Shown: positions 10,778-20,057, numbered from the stretch's first letter. The stretch: 64,000 nucleotides of DNA from Zhengella sp041738295 (GCA_041738295.1 JBGSQC010000188.1:6896-70895), one strand, 5' to 3'. Numbers and translations are program-made. Notes: generated from the sequence alone by a model not told the origin.

Positions 10778-11947
10778 TTAGCCGCGAAGCCAGCCGAGCG
10801 CCAGTTCCTCGATGGCGTCGAGCGCGCGCTGCTGAATCGTGCCCTTGCCCACGCTTTCGGCTGTGTAGAGCGGCGTTTCCTGGCTCAGCGTGTCGCCGAT
10901 CCAGATCTTCAGCGACCCGACCCGTGTTCCGGCCTCAACCGGTGTTTCGACCGGTCCCTCATAAACAATCCGGGCGATGACCTTGTCGCGGTTGCCGACC
11001 GGAGCCAGAAGTGAAACCGGGCCGTCGGCTTTCAGCGCGACCGATCCCTTTTCACCGCCAAAAGTGTCAGCCTCGCCGATCACTTCGCCAGCCTTGAACA
11101 CCTCGATGGTTTCAAAGGCGCGGATGCCCCAGTCAAGCATTTTGCGCGCTTCCTCTGCCCGTTCGCGCTCGCTGGAAAGCCCGGCCATGGCGAGGAAAAT
11201 GCGCCGGCCGTCGCGGTTGACCGAGGCTGCAATGGCAAACCCGCCTTCCTCCGAAAAGCCCGTCGCGAGGCCGTCAGCACCAATGTCCATGGCCAGAAGC
11301 GGGTTGCGGTTGCGCTGGAGTATCTTGTTCCAGGTGAATTCCCGCTGGGCAAAGAGAGCATAGCGGTCAGGATAAATCTTCCACAGGTGTTGCGCGAGAA
11401 GAGCAATTTCCTTCACGCTGATGGTCTGGCCTTCCGCCGGTAGGCCTGTCGAGTTGACGAAGGCTGCATCCTTCAGGCCGATCTGCCGGGCGCGTTCTTC
11501 CATGAGCTTTGTGAAGGCCTGCTCGGATCCGGCCATGCCCTCGGCCAGGATGATGCTGCCATCATTGGCTTGCTGGACGATGACTCCTTGAAGCAGATCA
11601 GCAACGCTGATTTCTGATTTCAAGGCAGCAAACATTGTAGAGGTTTTCGAGGCCGCGCCTCCCGTGCGCCAGGCGTTCTCGCTCACGATAAAACGGTCAT
11701 CGGGTTTCAAGCGCCCGGTTTGAAGCGCGTCAAACACCACTTCGACCGTCATCAGCTTGGCAAGCGATGCGGGCGGCATGCGCGTATTCTCATCCTTTGC
11801 AAAGAGGATGGTCCCGGTGCCTGCATCAATCATGTAGGCCTGCTTGGCCACTGTCTCAAAAAGCTGCGCGCGAGCTGATTGCGCCGGCGCCAGCAAGACC
11901 AGAACTGTCAGGAGAATGAAGCGCCCAAAGGCTGTCGCGGCAGGCAT
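10778..11947 (-). CDS. D-alanyl-D-alanine carboxypeptidase homologue with altered motifs
   Basis: A 389-residue PBP5/DacC-like protein with a cleavable signal peptide (about 1-27) and a C-terminal domain. This family trims the terminal D-Ala from peptidoglycan stem peptides in the periplasm. The catalytic SxxK is present (Ser61, Lys64 in PPASLAKLM). However, the SxN motif reads QAN (Gln126-Ala-Asn128) and the KTG motif reads ATG (Ala228-Thr-Gly230), so the Ser and the Lys normally needed for turnover are replaced. The enzyme may be inactive or changed in specificity. It lies upstream of tmk and holB on the same strand. The start was set at MPAATAFGRF, which directly precedes the hydrophobic signal. 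Confidence 0.9.
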   Translation of the reverse strand: MPAATAFGRFILLTVLVLLAPAQSARAQLFETVAKQAYMIDAGTGTILFAKDENTRMPPASLAKLMTVEVVFDALQTGRLKPDDRFIVSENAWRTGGAASKTSTMFAALKSEISVADLLQGVIVQQANDGSIILAEGMAGSEQAFTKLMEERARQIGLKDAAFVNSTGLPAEGQTISVKEIALLAQHLWKIYPDRYALFAQREFTWNKILQRNRNPLLAMDIGADGLATGFSEEGGFAIAASVNRDGRRIFLAMAGLSSERERAEEARKMLDWGIRAFETIEVFKAGEVIGEADTFGGEKGSVALKADGPVSLLAPVGNRDKVIARIVYEGPVETPVEAGTRVGSLKIWIGDTLSQETPLYTAESVGKGTIQQRALDAIEELALGWLRG

Positions 11948-12081
11948 GATGTCGGCCTCGTTTTCACTGGTCGCCCCCCTCATTCATTAGCAAATGGCAA
12001 AGGCCGGGCGCAACACCCGATTGCCGCGCCCGGTGGATACAGGACAACAGAGCCTGAAAGAAGCGGAAAGTCAGGATGACT

Positions 12082-13353
12082 TTATTGGCGAACGGTGAAG
12101 GCGTCGCCAAAGCCCTTGGACCAAAGCGCGCTCACCACGGTGTCGCAATTCTGGCCATTCAACGGAACGACATTGACGGTGTAACCGTCGGCAGTTGCCG
12201 TAATGACAGCCTGACCGGCCGATTTCACGGCAGAATGGACAGCTTCGGCTTTGGCCTGACCGGCATATGTGCCTACGACAACATAGTCACCGGTGGCGGG
12301 TACGCGGCCTGTGCGCGCAAAAGCCTGCTGAAGGCCGGCGGCATCAAGCCGGCCCTTGCTGGTCTCGATCAGCTGATCAATGGCTTGCGACCCGGCATGC
12401 ATGCGCTCCGGTGCATAGCCAAGTGCCGGCACCGGTGCCTTGGCCGTGGCGAGGATGCCCGGGCGGAAAGACGGCACCGGGATGGTATCGGGCAGGACCG
12501 GAACAGCCGAAGGAGCAATTGCAGGAGTGGCGGCAACCGGGACCACCGAGCCTACCGGCAGCGGCGCCGTGTTTGCCGGTGCAAACGAGTTTGCGCGCAC
12601 GACGCCGGGAAGCCCCTCGCCCGGGCGGCGGACGGACACGACCGAAGGCTGCGCGGAAGGGGCAGCTGGTGCGGCCATGGCCAGAATCACGCCGGAAGGC
12701 TGGCCGATGGACGTCGGATCGGTCTTCACGCCACTCGGCTGGTAGGAGGCGATGAGGTATTCATCGTCCTGGCCATGCAGCGGCGCCGGGCCGACATAGT
12801 CGACTTTTACCTGCGCCACGCCGCTTTTCGTATAGTCGAGCAATTCGGCGGCGCGCTTCGACAGGTCGATCACTCGGCCGCCATGGAACGGACCGCGATC
12901 ATTGACGCGCACGATCACCGACGAACCATTGGTGGTATTGGTGACGCGGGCATAGGACGGCAGCGGCATGGTGGGATGGGCTGCCGACAGGTGCGTCATG
13001 TCGTAGATTTCGCCATTGGCGGTCAGGCGGCCATGGAAGGCATCGCCATACCATGAGGCCTGGCCAGTTCTGGTATAGCCCGGTTCTTCCTTGGGGTAGT
13101 ACCACTTGCCCTTGACCTGATAGGGCTTGCCGACCTGCAAGCGTCCACCGCCGCGCTTCAAGCGCGAACGCTGGTTGGTAACGCGAGGGCTGGCTTTGAC
13201 GCCATATGTCTTCTCGGCAAAATATTCCTTGGTGGCCTGCTTGGGCGCTACAGTGGAATGGCGAACGGAAGGCGTTGATGCACAGGATGCCAACACCATG
13301 GTGGCTGCACCTGCCATGGCGAAACCAAGGCCCCGCTTGATGATTCCCGTCAT
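12082..13353 (-). CDS. rlpA: RlpA-like septal lytic transglycosylase lipoprotein
   Basis: A 423-residue outer-membrane lipoprotein. The signal peptide ends in a lipobox with Cys24 (LASC). A double-psi beta-barrel follows, with the RlpA hallmark segments TGQASWYG, TANGE, VTNTTNGSSVIVRVNDRGPF and IDLSKRAAE. A long Pro/Ala-rich linker leads to a C-terminal SPOR-like domain (from about GDYVVVGTYA) that would bind denuded glycan at the division site. RlpA proteins cleave glycan strands lacking stem peptides. The ATG at 13353 has a GAGGG Shine-Dalgarno and begins directly at the signal peptide; the upstream open frame is rejected. Confidence 0.9.
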   Translation of the reverse strand: MTGIIKRGLGFAMAGAATMVLASCASTPSVRHSTVAPKQATKEYFAEKTYGVKASPRVTNQRSRLKRGGGRLQVGKPYQVKGKWYYPKEEPGYTRTGQASWYGDAFHGRLTANGEIYDMTHLSAAHPTMPLPSYARVTNTTNGSSVIVRVNDRGPFHGGRVIDLSKRAAELLDYTKSGVAQVKVDYVGPAPLHGQDDEYLIASYQPSGVKTDPTSIGQPSGVILAMAAPAAPSAQPSVVSVRRPGEGLPGVVRANSFAPANTAPLPVGSVVPVAATPAIAPSAVPVLPDTIPVPSFRPGILATAKAPVPALGYAPERMHAGSQAIDQLIETSKGRLDAAGLQQAFARTGRVPATGDYVVVGTYAGQAKAEAVHSAVKSAGQAVITATADGYTVNVVPLNGQNCDTVVSALWSKGFGDAFTVRQ

Positions 13354-13673
13354 AGTCCGCCCTCTTCCGGCCAGTCCCCGCACCAAATCACCATTGCCAG
13401 CCGATTTGCAACCAACGGCTTGATGATTCTGCACCTCATGATCCCGCAGCATGGCAGGAAAGTTTTAGTAGCCGATTAATCCATTGTGACGGCAACAGGG
13501 CAATTCTAAGGCAGACCTCCCCCTCAGCGCTTGCGCCACATCAAGAGGGTTATCAATTGCTGTTGGCGCATGACTTCGGGTTAGCCGCTCCCGAACCGTT
13601 GAAGCCGGACCAAGCATTTTGCTTGAAATGCCCCAACCCATGACGCATAGAGACGCCGCGAGTATCGCACTGC
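13354..13673. other. Intergenic region between rlpA and tRNA-Ser
   Basis: About 320 bases without a gene. It should hold the rlpA promoter (reading left) and the tRNA promoter (reading right). A short perfect palindrome, CAAGCA-TTT-TGCTTG, sits at 13611-13625 just before the tRNA promoter candidate. Nothing else recognisable was seen. Confidence 0.5.
13623..13651 (+). promoter_or_regulatory. Candidate promoter of tRNA-Ser
   Basis: TTGAAA at 13623-13628 and CATAGA at 13646-13651 are separated by 17 bases and end 22 bases before the mature tRNA 5' end. Spacing fits a housekeeping sigma promoter; the -10 match is only partial, so this is tentative. Confidence 0.35.
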
Positions 13674-13763
13674 GGATGGGTGGCCGAGCGGTTTAAGGCA
13701 CCGGTCTTGAAAACCGGCGTAGGTGAGAGCCTACCGTGGGTTCGAATCCCACCCCATCCGCCA
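13674..13763 (+). tRNA. tRNA-Ser (anticodon UGA)
   Basis: A complete 90-base type II tRNA with encoded CCA. The acceptor stem GGATGGG pairs with CCCATCC, then discriminator G and CCA. The D arm (TGGCCGAGCGGTTTAAGGC) is the standard serine form; the anticodon loop CTTGAAA places TGA at 13708-13710; the long variable arm GTAGG/CCTAC and the TTCGAAT T-loop complete the cloverleaf. It reads UCA codons. No integrase or direct-repeat att copy was found beside it. Confidence 0.97.
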
Positions 13764-13786
13764 TTGTTTCCAATCGTCCCTGCCGT

Positions 13787-15169
13787 TCAGTCCGCACTGT
13801 CACGCGCGGCACCGGTCAACGCGTCGAGGAATTTTGCGGTCCACCACTTGATGTCGTTCTGCCTGATTCCGTCGAACATGGGCTGCCAGCGCTGCTTGCG
13901 CTCTTCCAGCGGCATTGCAAGAGCCCGCTTGATGGCATCGGCGACATCATCGGGGCTGTAGGGATTGACCAGAATGGCCCCGCCCAATTGTTCTGCCGCA
14001 CCGGCAAAGCGCGACAGGATCAGCACGCCGGGGTCTTCAGGGTCCTGCGCTGCAATGAACTCCTTGGCGACGAGGTTCATGCCGTCGCGCAACGGGGTGA
14101 CAAGACCGACATGCGCCGCCCGGTAAATTCCGGACAGAACGGCGCGCGAGTATCCTTGGTTGACGTAGCGAATCGGTACCCAATCTATGTCGGCAAAGGC
14201 CCCGTTGATCCGGCCGGACAGGGCATCAAGCTTCTCGCGAATGTCCTTGTAGCTCTTGATCGAAGCGCGCGAAGGCGGCGCTATCTGGAGAAGGTAGACG
14301 TTCGAATGCGCGTCGGGATGTGTTTCAAGGTAGCGCTGATAGCCATTGAACCGTTCCTCCAGCCCCTTGGAATAGTCCAGCCGGTCCACGCCGACGATCA
14401 GGTGCCGCCCGTTTGAGCTCTCGACCATTCTTTCAAATTTGGAAGCAGCCTCTGCACTGTCCGCACCTTCAATGAATTCATCGGCGTCGATTCCGATCGG
14501 GCAGACCATCGTCTGGATGGTGCGGCCATCGACCGTAACCGACCCGTCATCGGCGACCAGACCACCCAATTCGTGGACGGCATAGTCGAGAAATGCATCC
14601 AGCCATTCCCGGGCCTGGAACCCCACCACATCATAGGCAAACAAGGCATCAACCAGCCTGCGATGATGCGGCAGCGCTGTGAGAAGGCTTGTCGGCGGCC
14701 AGGGAATATGGAGGAAAAAGCCCATGCGATTGGTCAGCCCGCGATGGCGAAGAAAGAGGCCAAGCGGGATCATGTGGTAGTCATGCACCCAGACCAGATC
14801 GCCCCGCTTGATGCAGGGGCCGACCACCTCGCTGAAAACGCGGTTGACCCGTTCATATCCTCCTTCGAAATCCCGCTCGATCTCGGTCAGGTCGAGACGG
14901 AAGTGAAAAAGCGGCCACAGGGTGCGGTTGGCATACCCATCATAATATTCTTCCACGTCCTGTTCGGGCAGGTCGACGGTCGCAGAGGTCACGCCGTCAT
15001 AGGTTACAAAGCGCGGATCCGTCGTCATGCCGGCCTCACCCGACCAGCCGAACCAGATGCCGCCTGTGCTGCGCAGCGCAGCCGTCAGCGCGACAGCAAG
15101 TCCGCCCTGCGCTCCGGTTTCTTCGGACGGGGCCTGCACCCGGTTGGATATCAGGATCAAACGGTTCAC
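13787..15169 (-). CDS. otsA: Trehalose-6-phosphate synthase
   Basis: A GT20 glycosyltransferase (460 residues) that joins UDP-glucose and glucose-6-phosphate to make trehalose-6-phosphate. Family segments seen are the N-terminal NRLILISNRV, VWVHDYHMIPLG, the DRLDYSKGLEERF phosphate/nucleotide region and the C-terminal LRDGMNLVAKEF with DPGVLILSRFAGAAEQL. The start is set at a GTG at 15169, which overlaps the upstream gene's TGA (GTGA) and has GGAG upstream; an ATG 15 bases earlier is the alternative. It is the last gene of the otsB-GH15-otsA operon. Confidence 0.93.
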   Translation of the reverse strand: MNRLILISNRVQAPSEETGAQGGLAVALTAALRSTGGIWFGWSGEAGMTTDPRFVTYDGVTSATVDLPEQDVEEYYDGYANRTLWPLFHFRLDLTEIERDFEGGYERVNRVFSEVVGPCIKRGDLVWVHDYHMIPLGLFLRHRGLTNRMGFFLHIPWPPTSLLTALPHHRRLVDALFAYDVVGFQAREWLDAFLDYAVHELGGLVADDGSVTVDGRTIQTMVCPIGIDADEFIEGADSAEAASKFERMVESSNGRHLIVGVDRLDYSKGLEERFNGYQRYLETHPDAHSNVYLLQIAPPSRASIKSYKDIREKLDALSGRINGAFADIDWVPIRYVNQGYSRAVLSGIYRAAHVGLVTPLRDGMNLVAKEFIAAQDPEDPGVLILSRFAGAAEQLGGAILVNPYSPDDVADAIKRALAMPLEERKQRWQPMFDGIRQNDIKWWTAKFLDALTGAARDSAD

Positions 15170-16962
15170 CGCACGGCACTCCATGGTTTGCTCAGCAGCA
15201 CCGCGCAATTGATCAGACCGACGAGCGAATAGGTTTGCGGGTAATTGCCCCAGAGTTCACCCGTCACCGGATCAATGTCTTCCGACAGCAGTCCGGCTGC
15301 TGTTCTCCGGTCGAGCATTTCCTCAAACAGCAAGCGCGCATCCTTGTCGCGTCCGGTGGCGTGCAGTGCTTCGATGAGCCAGAAGGTGCAAACATTGAAC
15401 GCAGTGTGCGGGAGGCCGAAATCGTCTTCCGCCGAGTAGCGCAACATGTGTGATCCGCGCCGCAGGCCTGCTTCGGCTGCCTTCAATGTGCCTTCAAAAC
15501 GCGGATCCTCAGGCCGCAGGAAACGCAGGTCCAGCAATTGGAGGACGCTTGCATCCAGGTCATCCCCGGAGAAAGTCGCCGAAATCCGGTTGGTGTCAGG
15601 CCGCCAGGCGGCCTTCTCGATGACATCACGCATGGTGTCTGCGCGGCCCTGCCAGAACTCCTGCCGGCCCTTCAAACCAAGGGCATGCGCGGCATTGGCC
15701 AGCCTGTCGCAGGCCGCCCAGCACATGGCAGCGGAATAAGTGTGGACATGGCTCTTGGTTCTCAGTTCCCAAAGGCCCGCATCCGGCTTGTCAAAGCTCT
15801 CCCAGGCCCGCACGCCGATCGGTTCCAGTGCTTCGAAATCCGCGATCCCCGCTACCCTGAGAAGCCGCTGATCGAAGAAAGCCTGCACATTGGACAGGAT
15901 GATCTGCCCATAGGCGTCGTGCTGGACCTGTTCATAGGCCTGGTTTCCGACGCGGACCGGGCCCATGCCGCGATAGCCGCTCAAGGCTGGTGCGACCCAC
16001 TCGGTCAGACTTGCCTCGCCATCAACACCATAAAGCGGCTGGATGTGGCCGCTTGCGGCATTGTCGACAATGTTGCGCAAATATTCGAGATAGCCTTCCA
16101 GAACGTCGAGGGCGCCGAGCCGGTTCAGGGCCTGGACCGTGTAGTAGGCGTCGCGGATCCAGCAGTAGCGGTAGTCCCAGTTCCGCCCGGAATTGGCATG
16201 TTCTGGAATGGACGTGGTCAGGGCAGCGACGATTGCCCCGGTTTCCTCGTGCTGGCACAGCTTGAGCGTGATGGCAGACCGGATCACCGCGTTCTGCCAT
16301 TCATGGGGCGTGGCCAGCCCGCGCACCCAGTGCCGCCACTCATCAACCGTCTGGTCGAGCATGGATTGCGTGACAGCAACGATGTCGCCTTCGAAGCTCT
16401 CGTCCGGCCCCAGGAAAAAATGAAGCGGACGCTCGATGCGGAACACCCGCTCCTCCTCGATCCAGCCCACCGGCGCACTGGTTGACAGCCGCATCGCGCC
16501 ATCGCGCATGAGATAGCGAATATGGTTTGATCCTCGTGTCGTTTCCGCTTTTTCCCTGCCCCAATCGGCAGACAGTCTCAAACGGACACGAATGCGCGGA
16601 TTGCCGGATACCGGACGCACCAGCCTGACGAAAGCCACCGGCCGATAGATCCTGCCGTGCCGTTTGAAGCGCGGGCAAAAATCGATGATCTCAATGGCAT
16701 TGCCTTGGGCATCGACATGATTGGTCACCAGGATGGGCGTGTTGCGCAAATAGAATTGCGTGGTTTTTACCGTGCCCTCGAGTTCCAGGTCCCAGAAGCC
16801 GTGAGCGTCCTCGCCTGCCGGACCTGACCCATCCAGAAGGCATGAGAAAGCCGGATCACCATCGACACGCGGGATGCAGCCCCAGACAAACCGGCCGGCA
16901 CGATCAATGAGTGCGGAAACCTGGCAATTGCCGATAGGCCATAGGTCGAGCGAGGCACTCAT
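15166..16962 (-). CDS. Glycoside hydrolase family 15 protein (glucoamylase or trehalase type)
   Basis: A 598-residue GH15 enzyme with the N-terminal beta-sandwich domain (starts DLWPIGNCQVSALID, WGCIPRVDGDPAF) and an (alpha/alpha)6 catalytic barrel, seen in SGRNWDYRYCWIRDAYYT and GFWLIEALHATGR-like segments. GH15 members hydrolyse alpha-glucosides; some actinobacterial relatives are trehalases. Its place between otsB and otsA, with four-base ATGA and GTGA overlaps at both ends, argues for a role in trehalose turnover, but substrate cannot be read from sequence. No signal peptide is visible, so it is likely cytosolic. The start was taken at the ATG that overlaps the otsB stop. Confidence 0.9.
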   Translation of the reverse strand: MSASLDLWPIGNCQVSALIDRAGRFVWGCIPRVDGDPAFSCLLDGSGPAGEDAHGFWDLELEGTVKTTQFYLRNTPILVTNHVDAQGNAIEIIDFCPRFKRHGRIYRPVAFVRLVRPVSGNPRIRVRLRLSADWGREKAETTRGSNHIRYLMRDGAMRLSTSAPVGWIEEERVFRIERPLHFFLGPDESFEGDIVAVTQSMLDQTVDEWRHWVRGLATPHEWQNAVIRSAITLKLCQHEETGAIVAALTTSIPEHANSGRNWDYRYCWIRDAYYTVQALNRLGALDVLEGYLEYLRNIVDNAASGHIQPLYGVDGEASLTEWVAPALSGYRGMGPVRVGNQAYEQVQHDAYGQIILSNVQAFFDQRLLRVAGIADFEALEPIGVRAWESFDKPDAGLWELRTKSHVHTYSAAMCWAACDRLANAAHALGLKGRQEFWQGRADTMRDVIEKAAWRPDTNRISATFSGDDLDASVLQLLDLRFLRPEDPRFEGTLKAAEAGLRRGSHMLRYSAEDDFGLPHTAFNVCTFWLIEALHATGRDKDARLLFEEMLDRRTAAGLLSEDIDPVTGELWGNYPQTYSLVGLINCAVLLSKPWSAVR

Positions 16963-17708
16963 GGCGCTGCCAGCCATTGATGCACTGCCGTGGTGTCATC
17001 CAACCGGTACAAGGCAGCCGTCTTTCGCGGCGGACCAACAAGAATGCCAAACCCGCCTGATGCGGCGCACGCAGTGAACCCGGCTTCATCGGTCAGGTCA
17101 TCCCCGACAAAGACTGGAACATGGCCGGCAAAAGGCGCTTGCGCCAATAGCGATGCAATCGCGATGCCCTTGTCATGGCCGGGTGTCCGGAGTTCCACCA
17201 TCATCTTTCCATGCTGCAATTCCAGTCGGTTCTGTTCCGCAAAGTCCATGGCCATCGTCTTGGCTGCATCTTCCATCATGGGTTCCATCCGGTAATGAAC
17301 CGCAACACCCAGTGTTTTCACTTCGATCACCATGCCGGGATGATTGGCGAACGCTGCACGAAACAGGAGTTCCGCTTCCGCCAACGCTTTGGGGCGTTGC
17401 TGCGAAACGGCCTCGGCACCAGCCAGCCGAATTTCCCCGCCGTGACTCCCAACCAACGTCAAAGCCCTGCCTGTGGTTCCAAGGAAATGATCAAGCTGCG
17501 TGACCGAGCGTCCGCTGACAATCGCAAGGCGTTCGTCGAGTGTTCGGGAAAGGTGTTGGAGAAGGCTTACAAGTGAGGGCTCGACGACCACGCAGTCAGG
17601 ACGATCGACAATATCGACAAGAGTCCCGTCGAAATCGAGAAAGAGGCTGTGGCGCAGCGCACGAAGGGCTGGCGGCTTGCCGGTTGGGCCGGTTTTTTCT
17701 GGCAACAT
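16959..17708 (-). CDS. otsB: Trehalose-6-phosphate phosphatase
   Basis: A 249-residue HAD-superfamily phosphatase that converts trehalose-6-phosphate to trehalose. HAD motif I is FLDFDGTLV (Asp25, Asp27), followed by VSGRS, GSHGGE and the metal-binding FVGDDLTDE. Length and motif order match OtsB. It is the first gene of the trehalose operon and its TGA overlaps the GH15 start (ATGA), so translation is likely coupled. No general-stress sigma (EcfG-like) promoter was recognised upstream. Confidence 0.94.
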   Translation of the reverse strand: MLPEKTGPTGKPPALRALRHSLFLDFDGTLVDIVDRPDCVVVEPSLVSLLQHLSRTLDERLAIVSGRSVTQLDHFLGTTGRALTLVGSHGGEIRLAGAEAVSQQRPKALAEAELLFRAAFANHPGMVIEVKTLGVAVHYRMEPMMEDAAKTMAMDFAEQNRLELQHGKMMVELRTPGHDKGIAIASLLAQAPFAGHVPVFVGDDLTDEAGFTACAASGGFGILVGPPRKTAALYRLDDTTAVHQWLAAP

Positions 17709-17810
17709 CGTGATGAGAATAGGGCATTCGAGGCAAATGAGTACCCGTCCGGCGTCACTTGCAGAATTTTCGAGGGTGCATCCGGCAAGTCGCCGCGGAA
17801 AACAAGGCCT

Positions 17811-19349
17811 CTAAAGTTCGCCTTTTTCCATTCGCTGCAGCACTTCGGCTGCCTTGGTCCGGATGGCGTTTTGCTTTTCAGGTGTGAACTTGTCCCAGGT
17901 GGAAAAGACATAGGGCATGCGCCTGTTGGCCCTGAACTTGTCTTCGTGGCGCACCAGGAAGTCCCAATAGAGCGGGTTGAAGGGACAAGCGGTGTCTCCG
18001 GTCATTTCTGCGGGATCATAGCGGCACGATGCGCAAAAATTGCTCATGCGGTCGATGTATTTCCCGCTTGCCGCGTAAGGCTTGCTGGCCACCATGCCGC
18101 CATCGCCATAAAGCGCCATGCCGAGCGTGTTCGGCATTTCCACCCATTCATAGGCGTCCGAATAGACCGCCAAATACCAGTCCTGCACTTGCCCCACATC
18201 AAGGCCTGCGAGCAGAGCGAAATTTCCGGTCACCATCAGCCGCTGGATATGATGCGAATAGGCGTGTTCGCGCGTGTGACGCACGGCATCGGCCACGCAG
18301 GCCATACCGGTCTCTGCGCCCCAGAAGAAGGCCGGCAGCGGACGGGTGGCGTTGAGCGCGTTGCGGGTCCCATAGTCCGGCATCAGCAGCCAGTAGATGC
18401 CGCGCACATATTCCCGCCAGCCGATGATCTGGCGAATGAACCCCTCCACAGCATTGAGCGGTGCCCTGCCCTCGCGCCATGCGCCTTCGGCCTTGCGGCA
18501 CATCTCCAGCGGCTCCAGAAGGCCGGCATTGAGATATGAGGAAAGCAGCGAGTGAAACATGTAGGGTTCACCTGCCACCATCGCATCCTGGAAATCACCG
18601 AACTCCGGCAGCACCTCGGCAATGAAATGATCAAGTTCGATAAGAGCTTGCTTGCGCGTCACAGCAAAGTGAAACGGTTCAAGGTCTCCAAAGTGATGCC
18701 CGAAGCGATCCCTCACCAGCGCCAGCACATCGCGCGTGATGGCCGATTTCGGGTGGCGGATGCGCTTGGGTGATGTCATCCCCGCCTTGGGTGGCTTGCG
18801 GTTCTGCTTGTCATAGTTCCATTCACCGCCCGAAGGCTTGCCGCCGGCTTCCATCAGCAGGCCGGTCTTGCGCCGCATCTCGCGATAGAAGAATTCCATG
18901 CGCAGTTCCTGGCGTCCCTTTGCCCAGGCTGTAAACTCACGGTGGCTGGCGATGAAGCGAGTATCCGGCAAAATCTCCACGGGAACGTCCAACGCTGACT
19001 GCCAGCCGCGCATCATTTTTCCCACGCGGTACTCGCCGGGTTCCGTGACGATCACTCGGTCCGGTTTCAGGTCGGTGACGGCACGTTCTACTTCGCCGGT
19101 GAAACTGCCTGAATTGGCCGGATCATCGAGGCGCACATAGCGAATGCGAATGCCATCGGCTTCCAGCGAAGCCGCAAAATGGCGCATCGCGGCAAACAAG
19201 AAGGCGATTTTCTTGGGGTGATGGGGCACGTAGGTCGCCTCCTCCATCACCTCGCACAGCATCACGCAATCGCGCACATTGTCCAATCCCTCAAGTGAGG
19301 AGATGGATAGCGAGAGCTGGTCGGCAAGGATGAGACGGAGCGCGGACAT
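17811..19349 (-). CDS. phrB: FeS-type bacterial cryptochrome / (6-4) photolyase
   Basis: A 512-residue member of the FeS-BCP group, flavoproteins that repair (6-4) photoproducts. The N-terminal antenna domain starts LRLILADQLS, and the FAD domain follows. Four cysteines at 351, 439, 442 and 455 have exactly the spacing of the 4Fe-4S ligands described for Agrobacterium PhrB (350, 438, 441, 454). FAD-region segments include HIQRLMVTGNFALL and MPNTLGMALYGDGG. It follows the two cytochrome genes on the same strand at about 80 bases, so cotranscription is possible but unproven. Confidence 0.92.
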   Translation of the reverse strand: MSALRLILADQLSLSISSLEGLDNVRDCVMLCEVMEEATYVPHHPKKIAFLFAAMRHFAASLEADGIRIRYVRLDDPANSGSFTGEVERAVTDLKPDRVIVTEPGEYRVGKMMRGWQSALDVPVEILPDTRFIASHREFTAWAKGRQELRMEFFYREMRRKTGLLMEAGGKPSGGEWNYDKQNRKPPKAGMTSPKRIRHPKSAITRDVLALVRDRFGHHFGDLEPFHFAVTRKQALIELDHFIAEVLPEFGDFQDAMVAGEPYMFHSLLSSYLNAGLLEPLEMCRKAEGAWREGRAPLNAVEGFIRQIIGWREYVRGIYWLLMPDYGTRNALNATRPLPAFFWGAETGMACVADAVRHTREHAYSHHIQRLMVTGNFALLAGLDVGQVQDWYLAVYSDAYEWVEMPNTLGMALYGDGGMVASKPYAASGKYIDRMSNFCASCRYDPAEMTGDTACPFNPLYWDFLVRHEDKFRANRRMPYVFSTWDKFTPEKQNAIRTKAAEVLQRMEKGEL

Positions 19350-19432
19350 GGTGACCGTGACTTAGGGCGACTCGGGATGGTGCCAATTCCCGCGAGTGCA
19401 ATTTTGTCGTGCCGTTTCAGCGTGCCAGCTGG

Positions 19433-20023
19433 TCAGTCGTCACGCTCGACCTTAGGCAGCTTGTGGGCAATGCCCTTGTGGCAATCGATGCAGGTTGATC
19501 CGCCGCTCAGGTCCGTACCAAGGGCTACAGGCTCCATCTTTTCGCGGGATCTCTGTCGCTGGTGCTCGAATGCCATTGCCTCAAAACTGTGGCAATTCCG
19601 GCATTCGCGGGAATCCGTTTTCTTCATCGATGCCCAGACGTGTCCGGCAAGTTCCGCCCGCTTGGCTTCAAATTTCTCAGGCGTGTCGATCGTGCCGAAG
19701 AACTTGTGATACAGCTCATTGCTGGCCTGGATCTTGCGGATCACCTTCGGCACCCACTCATGTGGCACATGGCAATCCGGGCATGTTGCGCGAACGCCCG
19801 AGGCATTCTTGAAGTGGACTGATGTTTGGTATTCCACATAGACCGTGTCGCGCATCTCATGGCAGGACACGCAGAATTCCATCGTGTTGGTGGCTTCCAT
19901 GGCGGTGTTGAATCCGCCCCAGAAAATGATGCCGGCGATCAAGCCGACGAACAACAACACTCCCTGCCCGATCATCACGCTTGGACGCGTGAACCAGTGC
20001 CATAGCCTTTTGATGAATTGCAT
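19433..20023 (-). CDS. NapC/NirT-type tetraheme cytochrome c
   Basis: A 196-residue membrane-anchored quinol dehydrogenase. One N-terminal membrane helix (about 16-38) is followed by a periplasmic domain with four CxxCH heme sites at 51-55, 81-85, 141-145 and 178-182. The family passes electrons from quinol to periplasmic reductases such as NapAB, NirS or TorA. None of those partners lies nearby; the upstream gene is a soluble diheme cytochrome c that could be its acceptor. The start at MQFIKRLWHWF puts the anchor at the N-terminus; the upstream open frame is not cytochrome-like. Confidence 0.93.
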   Translation of the reverse strand: MQFIKRLWHWFTRPSVMIGQGVLLFVGLIAGIIFWGGFNTAMEATNTMEFCVSCHEMRDTVYVEYQTSVHFKNASGVRATCPDCHVPHEWVPKVIRKIQASNELYHKFFGTIDTPEKFEAKRAELAGHVWASMKKTDSRECRNCHSFEAMAFEHQRQRSREKMEPVALGTDLSGGSTCIDCHKGIAHKLPKVERDD

Positions 20024-20057
20024 TTGGATCGCTTCCACAAATGAGCCGGAAAACAGC

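Noticed and set aside
13674..13763. tRNA-Ser as an attachment site for an integrated element
   Set aside because: No integrase, no direct repeat of the tRNA 3' end and only normal chromosomal genes on both sides.
15538..16485. Long plus-strand open frame inside the GH15 gene
   Set aside because: GC-rich shadow frame; the opposite strand carries the conserved GH15 motifs.
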